From CAYWRO01 sp964460345 (GTDB lineage: Bacteria; Planctomycetota; Phycisphaerae; Phycisphaerales; UBA1924), in NCBI GenBank assembly GCA_964460345.1, contig CAYWRO010000078.1, positions 1 to 16,538 on the forward strand: a stretch of 16,538 nt of DNA, read 5' to 3'. A model generated the notes under the pieces. The model made no database searches, had not been told where the DNA came from, and saw nothing but the letters and a program-made list of their open reading frames with translations. Position numbers and translations under genes: made by a program. Below are positions 6,531 through 14,471 of this stretch, piece after piece (positions within the stretch are counted from its first letter, which is position 1; the number at the start of each line of letters is the position of its first letter).

Positions 6531-8420
6531 TTACGGTGCGCCCGTGACGGACGAACTCGCGTCGACCATGATCGGCGTTCGGCCGTTTCCGCCGCTGCCC
6601 CCCAGCAACTGGTTCCGCGCAATCATCCGATACGTTGCGCAGCGCTCCAGCAGTTCTTCGTGTCCCCCTTCGTCCACGATCCGCCCCTCGTCCAGCACCA
6701 CGATGCGGTCTGCCCCCAGCACGGTGCTCAGCCGGTGCGCCACGATCAGGCACGTTCTTCCCTCGCCGAACTCCGTCAACGCTTCGGCGATGTGCGCTTC
6801 GGAGTCCGCATCGATCATGCTCGTCGCTTCATCGAGAATCAGAATGGCCGGGTCGCGCAGGATCGCCCGCGCGATCGACAGCCGTTGGCGCTGACCGCCG
6901 GAGAGGCCCGCCCCGTCGTCGCCGATCTCCGCCTCGTATCCGCCCGGCTTGGCGAGGATGAACTCCTCCGCCCGAGCGCGCCGGCACGCTTCGCGCACCT
7001 TCGCCTCCGTTACGCCTTCAGCGCCGTACGCGACGTTCGCCGCGATCGTGCCGCGGAAGAGCACGACTTCCTGCGTTACCACGCCGATCTGCCGCCGCAG
7101 CGACCGCACGGAGAACTCGCGCAAGTCCTGGCCATCGATCAGGATCCGCCCGGAGTCTGGATCAAACAGCCGCGGAATCAACGACAGCAATGTCGTCTTG
7201 CCGGACCCGTTGGGCCCGACAAACGCCACTGTCTCCCCGTGCTTCACTTCCAGACTGACGTTGCGCAGCGCCGGCCCGCGCGCATCCGGGTACGTGAACG
7301 TCACATCCTCGAAGGCGATCGTCTCCCGGTGCCGCGGCAGCTTCGCCAGCCGGTGCCCGTGCCCCGGCTCCGGCGGCAGACGCAGGATTTCATCGATCCG
7401 CCCCGCCGCGGCGGACGCCTGCTGGATGTCGTTGATGATGCCCGTCAGCGGCCGCAGCGAGGCCCCCGCCGCCGCCAGCGCCATCAGCACGAGCACGAAC
7501 CGTGCCGGGTCGAGCTCCTGGATGATGATCTGCCGCGCCGCCACGACGCTCAGCCCGCCGAGGACGAAGATCGCCAGCGTTTCCACCAGCGGGCTGGAGA
7601 GCGCCCGTGCCGTCCGCACGCGCAGCTCCTGCCGGACCACCTGCTTGTTCACCTTGTGGAATCGTCCCGCCTCGGCCCGCTCGGTCGTGTGCACCTTTAC
7701 GACGCGCAGGCCGCCCAGCACCTCGCCCGCGCGCTCATACAGCCCCGCCTGGCTCTCCAGCGCCCGGCGTGAAGCCCGACGGATCCGCTTGCCCAGCTTC
7801 CGAATAATCGTGTACAGCAGCGGCGCCACGATCACCGCCACCAGCGAGAGACGCCAGTCCAGCAGAATGGCGACGACGAACGCGGCGATCCCCTTCGACA
7901 CCTGCGCCACCGCCCGCGACAGCAGCGCGTTGAAGCCTGTCGCCAGCGTGTTTGTGTCGTACACCAGCCTGCTGATCAGGTCCGACACGCCGCGGCTCAG
8001 CACCGACCCCAGCGGCAGGTGTACCACGGCGCGAAAGACGCTCCGCCGGATGTCCGCCACCGTGCGGCTGATCACTGTCAGGCTGAACCACGCGTGCAGG
8101 AAGTTCGCCGTCGCGCCGAGTGCGGTCAGCACGCCCAAGGCCACGATCACCCACACCACCGCCTCAAAAGGCTCCGTCGGCAGCGCATCGATCCACGGCT
8201 GCGGAATCGCCCCCCCGATCCTCTCGTTCAGTTCGCCCGCCATTGACGGGAGCACCGCGGGAGCGTCCTTGTCCGCCTCCAGAATCGTCTTGAGGATCGG
8301 CAGCACCCCCAGAATCCCCACGCCCATGCCGCTGGCCGAAATGACGGCCATCACCATCGCCCACGCCAGGAGCGTGCGGTGGCGCAGGAGCCGTCTTGCG
8401 AACTGCCAGAACCGGTGCAT
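6531..8420 (-). CDS. ABC exporter, fused permease and ATPase (ABCB/MsbA type)
   Basis: A 629-aa half-transporter that should work as a homodimer in the inner membrane, exporting a lipid-linked or hydrophobic substrate. Membrane segments lie at about residues 17-44, 83-106, 170-190, 190-207, 276-296 and 307-330. The ATPase domain follows, with Walker A GPNGSGKTT (402-410), signature LSGGQ (506-510), Walker B AILILDEA (525-532) and H-loop His562 in IVAHRLS. The open frame continues 58 codons upstream, but that part is Arg-rich and unlike a transporter. I therefore chose the ATG at 8420, right before the first hydrophobic helix; no clear Shine-Dalgarno supports any candidate. It is divergent from a GT2 glycosyltransferase, which makes a glycolipid or polysaccharide precursor a reasonable but unproven substrate. 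Confidence 0.92.
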   Translation of the reverse strand: MHRFWQFARRLLRHRTLLAWAMVMAVISASGMGVGILGVLPILKTILEADKDAPAVLPSMAGELNERIGGAIPQPWIDALPTEPFEAVVWVIVALGVLTALGATANFLHAWFSLTVISRTVADIRRSVFRAVVHLPLGSVLSRGVSDLISRLVYDTNTLATGFNALLSRAVAQVSKGIAAFVVAILLDWRLSLVAVIVAPLLYTIIRKLGKRIRRASRRALESQAGLYERAGEVLGGLRVVKVHTTERAEAGRFHKVNKQVVRQELRVRTARALSSPLVETLAIFVLGGLSVVAARQIIIQELDPARFVLVLMALAAAGASLRPLTGIINDIQQASAAAGRIDEILRLPPEPGHGHRLAKLPRHRETIAFEDVTFTYPDARGPALRNVSLEVKHGETVAFVGPNGSGKTTLLSLIPRLFDPDSGRILIDGQDLREFSVRSLRRQIGVVTQEVVLFRGTIAANVAYGAEGVTEAKVREACRRARAEEFILAKPGGYEAEIGDDGAGLSGGQRQRLSIARAILRDPAILILDEATSMIDADSEAHIAEALTEFGEGRTCLIVAHRLSTVLGADRIVVLDEGRIVDEGGHEELLERCATYRMIARNQLLGGSGGNGRTPIMVDASSSVTGAP

Positions 8421-8669
8421 TGTGAGGAGAGTGTACGGCCAGGGGTGGCCCCAAGTGCGGCCGCGGACTGCAATTCGGGCCATCCTCCGGCCCGCCATCC
8501 GGGTGGGAAAGCCCTGCCGGCGGGTGTATCGTGAGGGCGGCCCGCGGCACAGGAGTACGCACTCGCGCGCCCTGAACGCGGCGGAAGGGGGCAATTCCGG
8601 TGGCGGGAGGGCGGCGCGGACGCGCCGGTTCGATATTCAGCGCCAGCCCACACTGGTCCTCGTCTAGCA
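8421..8669. promoter_or_regulatory. Divergent intergenic region, ABC exporter / GT2
   Basis: This 249-nt stretch must hold the start signals of both flanking genes. I found no convincing -35/-10 pair. The palindrome CGGCGCG-GA-CGCGCCG (8612-8627) is the only clear structure and could be an operator. Confidence 0.35.
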
Positions 8670-9836
8670 ATGTCCAAACCAACCGTTCGGGTCGTCATCC
8701 CATGCTACAACTACGGCCGCTTCGTTCGCGAGGCGGTGGAATCGGCTCTGGCCCAGGAGGACGCCTCGGTTGAAGTCGTCATCGTCAACGACGGCTCAGA
8801 CGATGGGACCACCGCCGCTGACTGCGACGCCTGCCGCGAACTCGGCGCGATTGTCATTCACCAGGAGAACAAGGGCCTTCCCGCCGCACGCAACGTCGGC
8901 GCGGCTGGCGCGCAGACGGACTACCTGCTCTTCCTCGACGCCGACGACACCATCGAGCCCTCGTTCGTCCGCAAGCTTCACGATGCGATCGTGGCCGACG
9001 GTCGCGACGACGTCTCACACGCTTACTGCCAGGAACGCTTCACCGGCATCCACAACGGCACCTGGCTCGTCCCCGACTGGGATCCGCTGCTGCTGCTGTT
9101 GACGAACCTGCACCCCGTCACCGCGCTCGTGAAGCGCTCGTGCTGCCAGGCAGTGGGGGGGTTCGACGAATCCATGCGCGACGGCTACGAAGACTGGGAC
9201 CTCTGGCTCCGCTTCGTCGAGCGCGGCTGGCGCGGCGTCCGCGTCCGTGAGCCCCTCTTCAACTGGCGACGCCACAGCGCCGTCACCATGATCACCGAGG
9301 CCAACCAGCGCCACGAGCGCCTCTACGCCGCCCTCGTCCGCGCCCACCCGGACCTCTACCGCCGCCACGCCGATGAGCTGCTCATCCGCGCCAATATCAT
9401 GCTCTTCGAAGGCGGCGCTAACTGGATCGACGAGAACCACGAACCGATCATCATGCGCGACACGCTCAAGCACCTCGAGGAGGTGCGCGCAGAAGTCGAC
9501 CCCCTCCGCGCCGAAGCGCACAACGCCCGCGCCGAAGCCCTGCAGGCCCGACACGAACTCGCCGGCGCTCGCCACGAGGCCGCCCACTACAAGGCCCTGT
9601 GCGACGCCTACGAACGCAAACCCGTCGTTCGTCTCTCGCGCGCTGCCTTCCGCATCGTCGATTCACTTCCCGCGCCGCTGGCCTTCCCCTTCCGCGCCGC
9701 GGCACGAGCCGCCCGCGCCATCCTCCCCCAGCCCCGCGCAGCGAAACGCACCCCCAGGCAGCGCGCAAGGCAGGCCGCCCCCGTCGCGCCGGACACATCG
9801 GCCGCCCCGGTATCCGGCCTGCAGCAGCGTGCTTAG
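8670..9836 (+). CDS. Family 2 glycosyltransferase with C-terminal coiled coil
   Basis: A 388-aa inverting glycosyltransferase of the GT-A fold. It opens with VRVVIPCYNYGRFVREAVES (6-25), then VIVNDGSDDGT (37-47) for the nucleotide sugar, NKGLPAARN (67-75) and the metal-binding DxD in FLDADD (Asp90, Asp92). The likely catalytic acidic pair sits in GYEDWDLWLR (172-181). Residues about 264-312 form a heptad-like Ala/Glu/Arg coiled coil, followed by a hydrophobic/basic stretch (about 336-352) and a very basic tail (353-370) that could hold the enzyme at the membrane. The ATG lacks a Shine-Dalgarno. The gene is divergent from an ABC exporter, which suggests envelope glycan synthesis; sugar donor and acceptor cannot be read from the sequence. 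Its TAG stop overlaps the stop of the convergent gene. Confidence 0.93.
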   Translation: MSKPTVRVVIPCYNYGRFVREAVESALAQEDASVEVVIVNDGSDDGTTAADCDACRELGAIVIHQENKGLPAARNVGAAGAQTDYLLFLDADDTIEPSFVRKLHDAIVADGRDDVSHAYCQERFTGIHNGTWLVPDWDPLLLLLTNLHPVTALVKRSCCQAVGGFDESMRDGYEDWDLWLRFVERGWRGVRVREPLFNWRRHSAVTMITEANQRHERLYAALVRAHPDLYRRHADELLIRANIMLFEGGANWIDENHEPIIMRDTLKHLEEVRAEVDPLRAEAHNARAEALQARHELAGARHEAAHYKALCDAYERKPVVRLSRAAFRIVDSLPAPLAFPFRAAARAARAILPQPRAAKRTPRQRARQAAPVAPDTSAAPVSGLQQRA

Positions 9837-10291
9837 ATCCTGATCTCGTCGCGTCGAATGCGAATCTGCTGCGGCGTGTACAGCGTTCCCTTGTCCATCC
9901 CCGGGCACGTTCGCTTCGCACGCTCCCATGAGCGGCGGTCCTTCAGGTTGCTCCGCCAGAACGGCCACGTCCGGCATTGCACAGGCCGGTCCTCATACAC
10001 GCCGCACACCGCCTTGCCGGGGATCTTCTCGCGGTCCAGGAAGATGCAGTCCAGCCCGCCGCCCGGCAGCGGACTCGGCTTCTCAATGAGAGATCGCCCC
10101 TCGCGCGTCATCGTCGTGTAACGCTCGAGAAACTCCGGCTCGCTCACGCCCAGGCGCTTCGCCAGCGCCGCCACCTCATCGTCGGAGACCAGCACGTACC
10201 CCGGCGGACCGGAACAGCAGTTTCCGCACAACGTGCAGGAGAACCGCAGGCCGCCTTCGGACTCGAACCACTCCTCGCGCGGGCCGATCAT
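9833..10291 (-). CDS. YkgJ-type CxxCxxCC cysteine-cluster protein
   Basis: A 152-aa protein of the putative zinc- or iron-binding Cys-cluster family (UPF0153/YkgJ). The eight cysteines fall as expected: Cys19, Cys22, Cys25 and Cys26 in FSCTLCGNCC, then Cys82 in DCIFL, Cys96 in VCGVYE, Cys106 in RPVQCRTWPFW, and Cys129. The biochemical role of the family is not established; members are thought to bind a metal ion or Fe-S cluster. The ATG overlaps the TGA of the upstream phosphatase gene as ATGA (10291-10288), so translation is probably coupled. Its TAA overlaps the stop of the convergent glycosyltransferase gene. No signal peptide. Confidence 0.9.
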   Translation of the reverse strand: MIGPREEWFESEGGLRFSCTLCGNCCSGPPGYVLVSDDEVAALAKRLGVSEPEFLERYTTMTREGRSLIEKPSPLPGGGLDCIFLDREKIPGKAVCGVYEDRPVQCRTWPFWRSNLKDRRSWERAKRTCPGMDKGTLYTPQQIRIRRDEIRI

Positions 10292-11658
10292 GCCGCCTTC
10301 CCGTCCGCCGCGACATCCTCATTCACGCTCATCACCACCAGCGTCTGATCATCCCGCCGCGACCGCCGCCCCGTGTGCCGATACAGCGCCCCGTGCACGC
10401 TGTCGACGATGCAGTCCGGCTGGCCCGAGCAGTCGGAGATCGCCTCCAGCAGCCCTTCCGTCCCGAACATGCGCCGCTGGTCATCGAACTCCTCCGTCAC
10501 GCCGTCGGTGTACAGCACGACGGTCTCGCCCGGCTGCAGTTTCACCGTCTCCTCCCGCGGCTCAAACTCCGGCAGAACGCCGAGCGGCAACGAGCCCGCG
10601 CCTTCCAGCAGGCGCACGGCTCCGCTGCGCCGGTCCTTGATCACCGGCGGCGGGTGTCCCGCGCGGGAGTAGATCAGTTCACGCCGCCGCGGGTCGTACA
10701 CCGCGAAGATTGCCGTCACGAACGAGCTGGACATCCGCGCAGCGATCAGCCGGTCGTTGGCGTGCTTGAGCACGCGCGCCGGGCCATCGTGCAGGTTCGG
10801 ATATCCGTGCAGAATGGCGTGCAGCATCGCCATGATCGTCGCCGCGCCCGCGCCGTGCCCGGACACGTCCGCAATGAGAAAGCCCCATCGCCCGTCGCGC
10901 AGCTCGAAAAAGTCGTAATAATCGCCGCCCGCCTGGTCGCTCGTGAGATAGCTCGTGGCGATCGTCACCCCCGGAATCTCCGGGTTGCGCTCCGGCAGAA
11001 GCGATTGCTGCACGCGCGCGACTTCTTCAAACTGCGCCTGTAGCGCATCATTGAGCGCCTGCGCCCGCTGTGCCCACACCAGGTTGCGCGTCATCGAACC
11101 AAACAGGTTCGTGATCAGCATCTGGTTTTCCAGATCCGCCTGCGAATACCCCTCCGGCTCGCGGCGGAAGGTGAACAGCCAGTTAAGCATCTCCCCCCCG
11201 TCGAAGACCGGCGTCACCAGCGCGGAGCCCATCTCGGCGAGCGCATCGCCCAGGACCGGATCATCCTGAACCGCCAGCCCACTGAGCACCTGCGGCCGCT
11301 GCTGCGCGATCAACTCCCCGAGAAACCCGCCGCGCAGCGTCGGCATGCGCTGCCAGTCGCGCCACGGGTTCGTGGCAAAGGTCGCGGGGTCTTCGCCCGC
11401 TGCGGGCCGAAGTTCCCCGTTGCCCGCCGCCTCCAGGATTTTCGCCGGCGGCTCAATGCCGAACAGGCGCGTGATCTTGTACTCCCCCGGCTCAAGCCCC
11501 CGCAGGGAAATCGCCACCGCCCCGTGATGTCCGCTCAGCTCGCGCATGCGCGCAGAAAAATGACGGACCGCCTCGTTGGGCTCCGTCTGGCGGCTGATCA
11601 CCTCAAGCATCTCCAGCATGAGATCCAGCCGGGTGCTCGTATGCACGGCCGTCGGCAT
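10288..11658 (-). CDS. GAF-like sensor with SpoIIE/PP2C-type serine phosphatase domain
   Basis: A 456-aa cytoplasmic signalling protein. Residues about 8-195 look like a GAF sensor domain, 196-224 a short coiled linker ending in ARVQQSLLPE, and 230-446 the SpoIIE/RsbU-type PP2C phosphatase. Metal-binding acidic residues are in place: Asp246 in AGGDYYDFF, Asp264 in ADVSGHGAGAA, Asp385 in YTDGVTEEF, and Asp436/Asp437 in RRDDQTLVV. Such proteins dephosphorylate anti-sigma-factor antagonists or other phosphoproteins. No antagonist or kinase partner lies beside it. The open frame runs 55 codons further up, but that part overlaps the upstream gene and is low-complexity Gly/Ala, so I chose the ATG at 11658. 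It follows the cyclohydrolase gene by 32 nt and overlaps the next gene by 4 nt. Confidence 0.92.
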   Translation of the reverse strand: MPTAVHTSTRLDLMLEMLEVISRQTEPNEAVRHFSARMRELSGHHGAVAISLRGLEPGEYKITRLFGIEPPAKILEAAGNGELRPAAGEDPATFATNPWRDWQRMPTLRGGFLGELIAQQRPQVLSGLAVQDDPVLGDALAEMGSALVTPVFDGGEMLNWLFTFRREPEGYSQADLENQMLITNLFGSMTRNLVWAQRAQALNDALQAQFEEVARVQQSLLPERNPEIPGVTIATSYLTSDQAGGDYYDFFELRDGRWGFLIADVSGHGAGAATIMAMLHAILHGYPNLHDGPARVLKHANDRLIAARMSSSFVTAIFAVYDPRRRELIYSRAGHPPPVIKDRRSGAVRLLEGAGSLPLGVLPEFEPREETVKLQPGETVVLYTDGVTEEFDDQRRMFGTEGLLEAISDCSGQPDCIVDSVHGALYRHTGRRSRRDDQTLVVMSVNEDVAADGKAA

Positions 11659-11690
11659 TCCGTAGTTTAGGAGCCGCCCTCGCGCCCCCG

Positions 11691-12314
11691 TTACGCCGAA
11701 GCGCAGATTCGCTCGGTCTGCTCCCGACGCGCCGCCGCATCCGCCAGCAGACGTTCCACCTGTGCCGCCGGCCCGCTCCGCTCCCCTTCCGGCAGCATCG
11801 GCAGGTTTACCCGCACGTTCCACCCGCCCGCCTTGGCCCCTGCTTCGGCCAGAATCGCTGCGATCGCCAGATCGCTGTCAAGCCGCCGGTTCGTCCGCCC
11901 CGCGAGAGATTCCAGCAGCCGCAGCACGTCGCAGCACGCTGCGCACGTCGCCAGAGGCGCCTGCACCGCCGCGGCGACCGCCGCCGGGTACTCCTTCACG
12001 CGCCGCTCGTCCTCTTCCGGCAGCTTCATCAGCTCGGAAACGAGGCCGTACGCCGCCGCATCCTCCTCTGCTAGCTCCAGCAGCAGGCCTGAGGCCCGCT
12101 CCAGGGCCGCCGCGGCACGTTCCAGTTCCGCACGCTCCTCCTCAGGCGTCTTGCGCCCGACGGAGTACGCGAGCACCATCCGCCCGAGGGCCGCCGACAC
12201 CGCCCCCACCAGCGACGCCACCGCGCCCCCCCCGGGAGTGGGTGTGCGCGCCCCGAGCGCGTCGAGAAACCCCCCAATCGGCTGGCCGGCAAATCCACTG
12301 GTTTGTTCAGTCAT
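11691..12314 (-). CDS. Formiminotransferase-cyclodeaminase (FTCD_C/FchA) family protein
   Basis: A 207-aa, all-helical protein of the cyclodeaminase/cyclohydrolase family. It acts on folate one-carbon units, probably converting 5,10-methenyl-THF to 10-formyl-THF as FchA does, or deaminating formimino-THF. The signature TPTPGGGAVASLVGAVSAAL (24-43) and the block N142..DSDLAIAAILAEAGA.GGWNVRVNL (to 171) are both present, and length matches stand-alone members. There is no fused formiminotransferase domain and no histidine-degradation gene nearby, which favours the cyclohydrolase reading. It is first in a minus-strand cluster with the phosphatase and Cys-cluster genes. It is divergent from the RNA-like region starting about 160 nt away. 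No clear Shine-Dalgarno is seen. Confidence 0.88.
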   Translation of the reverse strand: MTEQTSGFAGQPIGGFLDALGARTPTPGGGAVASLVGAVSAALGRMVLAYSVGRKTPEEERAELERAAAALERASGLLLELAEEDAAAYGLVSELMKLPEEDERRVKEYPAAVAAAVQAPLATCAACCDVLRLLESLAGRTNRRLDSDLAIAAILAEAGAKAGGWNVRVNLPMLPEGERSGPAAQVERLLADAAARREQTERICASA

Positions 12315-12402
12315 GACCGCCGAGTGTACGTCGTCGGCAGGCGATGCGCGTCATCCGGATCCAGGGGATCTGCATGGCGTTATGGGTTTCCCCAGTCTTT
12401 GC

Positions 12403-12418
12403 AAAAAACATCAAAAAA
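12403..12418 (+). promoter_or_regulatory. Two phased A6 tracts upstream of a promoter
   Basis: A6 at 12403-12408 and A6 at 12413-12418 are spaced 10 bp apart, in phase with the helix, so the DNA should curve. They sit 25-40 bp upstream of the -35 at 12443, where curved or UP-like DNA boosts promoters of stable RNAs. They stand out in a GC-rich window. Confidence 0.5.
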
Positions 12419-12442
12419 CGCGGTCTGCGAGGCCTCTACGGC

Positions 12443-12471
12443 TTGCACAGGCCCCAATCAGGTGGTATGCT
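12443..12471 (+). promoter_or_regulatory. Candidate promoter of the structured RNA
   Basis: TTGCAC (12443-12448), a 17-nt spacer and TATGCT (12466-12471) form a sigma70-like promoter with a start near 12478. The -35 is the same hexamer as in the leftward promoter at 5058. Confidence 0.5.
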
Positions 12472-12477
12472 CCAAAG

Positions 12478-13021
12478 CAGAGAGAGTGGAATACTCGGGG
12501 AGAGAGTTTCCCTCATACATCTAAGGTTTGGCCGCGTCGGGGCACTCCCATTTTGTGGTTGCGCTCGCGGCCGTCGCAGGGAGGAAATCGCCGGGCTTTG
12601 TCCCGGTGCTGCGATCGAGTGGTCGTTCGGACCCGTTGCTTGTTGCAATGGCCCGATTCGCCACGGGGCAGTGGTGAAACCAGCGAGAGACGACCAGGAT
12701 TCTCGCCACTCGATCACACTCAGTTCAGACGCGGGAACCCGTAGCCGTCGCAGCGATGTGGTGGCGCATTTCGTCCGGGGCTCCCGCCTACGAACTCTCT
12801 CTCGCCGGGGTGGCGCAAGCCCCCCGGCGAGGTTTCAACTAAGCCGGAACACCGCGACAGAAGTCTCGCTCGCGGAGGTGTGTTTCCGTTCCGGCAAGTG
12901 CCATCAATGGCGTGCATCGCGCACGCGTGCAAGGACCGTGCGCCGCTGGACCCTCCGCGTTCAGCGGCTGCCTTGTCCCACTGCCCAGCGTCGACCGGCC
13001 CAGCGCCGGTCGTCGCTTTTT
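12478..13021 (+). ncRNA. Candidate structured non-coding RNA, unrecognised
   Basis: The transcript is bounded by a promoter (12443-12471) and an intrinsic terminator (12992-13021) on the same strand, with no protein gene between them. Hairpins include GGCCGCG/CGCGGCC (12530-12536/12566-12572), CCGGG/CCCGG (12591-12595/12602-12606), GCGAGA/TCTCGC (12683-12688/12701-12706), the 13-pair GNRA hairpin (12801-12831), GCCGGAAC/GTTCCGGC (12843-12850/12888-12895) and GCCGCTG/CAGCGGC (12942-12948/12962-12968). Two longer pairings are possible: 12613-12622 with 12706-12715 (10 bp), and 12666-12674 with 12978-12986 (9 bp). Together they would make a pseudoknot, though matches of that length can arise by chance. 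I see no GAGGAAAGTCC core of RNase P RNA, no tmRNA acceptor or tag, and no SRP core. Boundaries are predictions; it could instead be a long leader or a decayed gene. Confidence 0.5.
12992..13021 (+). terminator. Intrinsic terminator of the structured RNA
   Basis: CGACCGGC (12992-12999), a 5-nt loop and GCCGGTCG (13005-13012) form a GC-rich stem, followed by TCGC and five T (13017-13021). The T-run lies only on the + strand side, so it ends rightward transcription. No + strand protein gene precedes it. It lies 29 nt before the stop of the convergent gene. Confidence 0.75.
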
Positions 13022-13050
13022 GGGTTCGCCTGTGGCCCGCCTGCTCAGCC

Positions 13051-13548
13051 TCACATGCCACGGCCGGGCACCCGCCGCGGCGTCCTCGGCGGTGGCGGGC
13101 TCGTCCCCGAATAGGCCGGACCGTGTCCCCCCTGGTGCTCGAACTTCGGCACAGGCGGCTGATTCGTCGAGGGCCGCCGCACGTGCGTGTCCTTGCCCGT
13201 CGGCTCCCCCGCCCCGGAGCCCGTCGATGGGCCGCCCTCCAATGAACTCTCCACCCATTGCAGGTGCCGCACGCGGGTACGGCCGAGGGCCTTCCGGATC
13301 GCGTGCTCAATCTTCTCCGCCGCGCCGCATTGCCGCGCACGCGAGACCAGGTCGTGATCCGCGTGAATCAGCACGTCCGCCGCCGGATGCCCGTCCTGTG
13401 CGCCGCCGCGGCGACCGGTCGCCTCCACGCTCCGCAGATCCAGTTCACACTGCCCCAGCATGCGAGCTGCGTCCCGGTCACGGTCCGTCACATCCTCGCG
13501 GCCGACCAGCGAATCCACCGCCCTCGACTTCACATCTTCGATCGCCAT
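13051..13548 (-). CDS. Small uncharacterised protein with Pro/Arg-rich tail
   Basis: A 165-aa protein I cannot place. Codons are GC-rich at third positions like the neighbouring genes. The ATG is backed by a strong Shine-Dalgarno, GGGGAGG, complementary to 13558-13564 and 9 nt upstream. Residues 1-100 look folded: an acidic/basic helical start (1-32), then a strand-turn-helix pattern around ADVLIHADHDL and EKIEHAIRKALG (57-89). That pattern is faintly like the C-terminal dimer domain of cation efflux proteins, but I would not assign it. Residues 101-165 are low complexity, rich in Gly, Pro, Ser and Arg, and probably disordered. There is no signal peptide or membrane span. It stands alone: infC and its terminator lie upstream, and the convergent RNA terminator lies 29 nt beyond its stop. 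Confidence 0.65.
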   Translation of the reverse strand: MAIEDVKSRAVDSLVGREDVTDRDRDAARMLGQCELDLRSVEATGRRGGAQDGHPAADVLIHADHDLVSRARQCGAAEKIEHAIRKALGRTRVRHLQWVESSLEGGPSTGSGAGEPTGKDTHVRRPSTNQPPVPKFEHQGGHGPAYSGTSPPPPRTPRRVPGRGM

Positions 13549-13633
13549 GGGCTGACGCCTCCCCTATGGCAACCCCGGCGCGCACACACTGCCCCGGGGC
13601 CGCTCCGGCCACTCTAGAGCCGCCCCGAACGAC

Positions 13634-13645
13634 CGCCCATGGGCG
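13634..13645. promoter_or_regulatory. 12-nt perfect palindrome, possible operator
   Basis: CGCCCATGGGCG lies about 90 nt upstream of the small unknown gene and downstream of the infC terminator. Its place fits a regulator site for the small gene, but nothing else supports this. Confidence 0.25.
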
Positions 13646-13676
13646 ATCAGTCCACCCCGTCCAAGCCTGCTCAGGC

Positions 13677-13715
13677 AAAAAGAACACGCCGGAGCGAACG
13701 CCTCGCTCCGGCGTG
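13677..13715 (-). terminator. Intrinsic terminator of infC
   Basis: On the minus strand CACGCCGGAGCG (13715-13704) and CGCTCCGGCGTG (13696-13685) pair over 12 bp around a 7-nt loop. TTC and five T (13681-13677) follow. It begins 34 nt after the infC stop codon. Confidence 0.85.
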
Positions 13716-13749
13716 AAGTGTTTCAGTCAAAGCAAGTCCGCGGGGCCGC

Positions 13750-14457
<708 letters not shown>

Positions 14458-14465
14458 GGGAAGTG

Positions 14466-14471
14466 CTCCTT
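14466..14471 (-). promoter_or_regulatory. Shine-Dalgarno that fixes the infC ATC start
   Basis: Minus-strand AAGGAG is followed by 8 nt and then ATC (14457-14455). It is one of the best ribosome binding sites in the window, and no ATG, GTG or TTG in the infC frame lies at a workable distance from it. Confidence 0.8.

Larger units (their letters stand above)
12315..13050. other. 736-nt stretch without a convincing protein gene
   Basis: Open frames cross this stretch on both strands, but none shows a conserved domain, a Shine-Dalgarno or the GC-rich third positions typical of neighbouring genes. Base composition is locally richer in A/T on the left. From 12401 on, the + strand shows phased A-tracts, promoter-like hexamers, many hairpins and an intrinsic terminator, itemised separately. 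Confidence 0.6.

Noticed and set aside
6949..8667. 572-codon open frame on the plus strand opposite the ABC exporter
   Set aside because: Ser/Arg/Thr-rich product without motifs, fully antisense to a transporter with every ABC motif intact.
12478..13021. RNase P RNA or tmRNA as the identity of the candidate RNA
   Set aside because: GAGGAAATCG near 12581 recalls the RNase P core but breaks the nearly invariant GAGGAAAGTCC. CGACAGAAG near 12854 is not followed by the matching P4 strand. No tRNA-like CCA end or tag frame was found for tmRNA.
12344..13114. 256-codon open frame on the plus strand over the RNA-like region
   Set aside because: No ribosome site, Arg/Ser-rich composition, no domain, and it reads straight through the intrinsic terminator.
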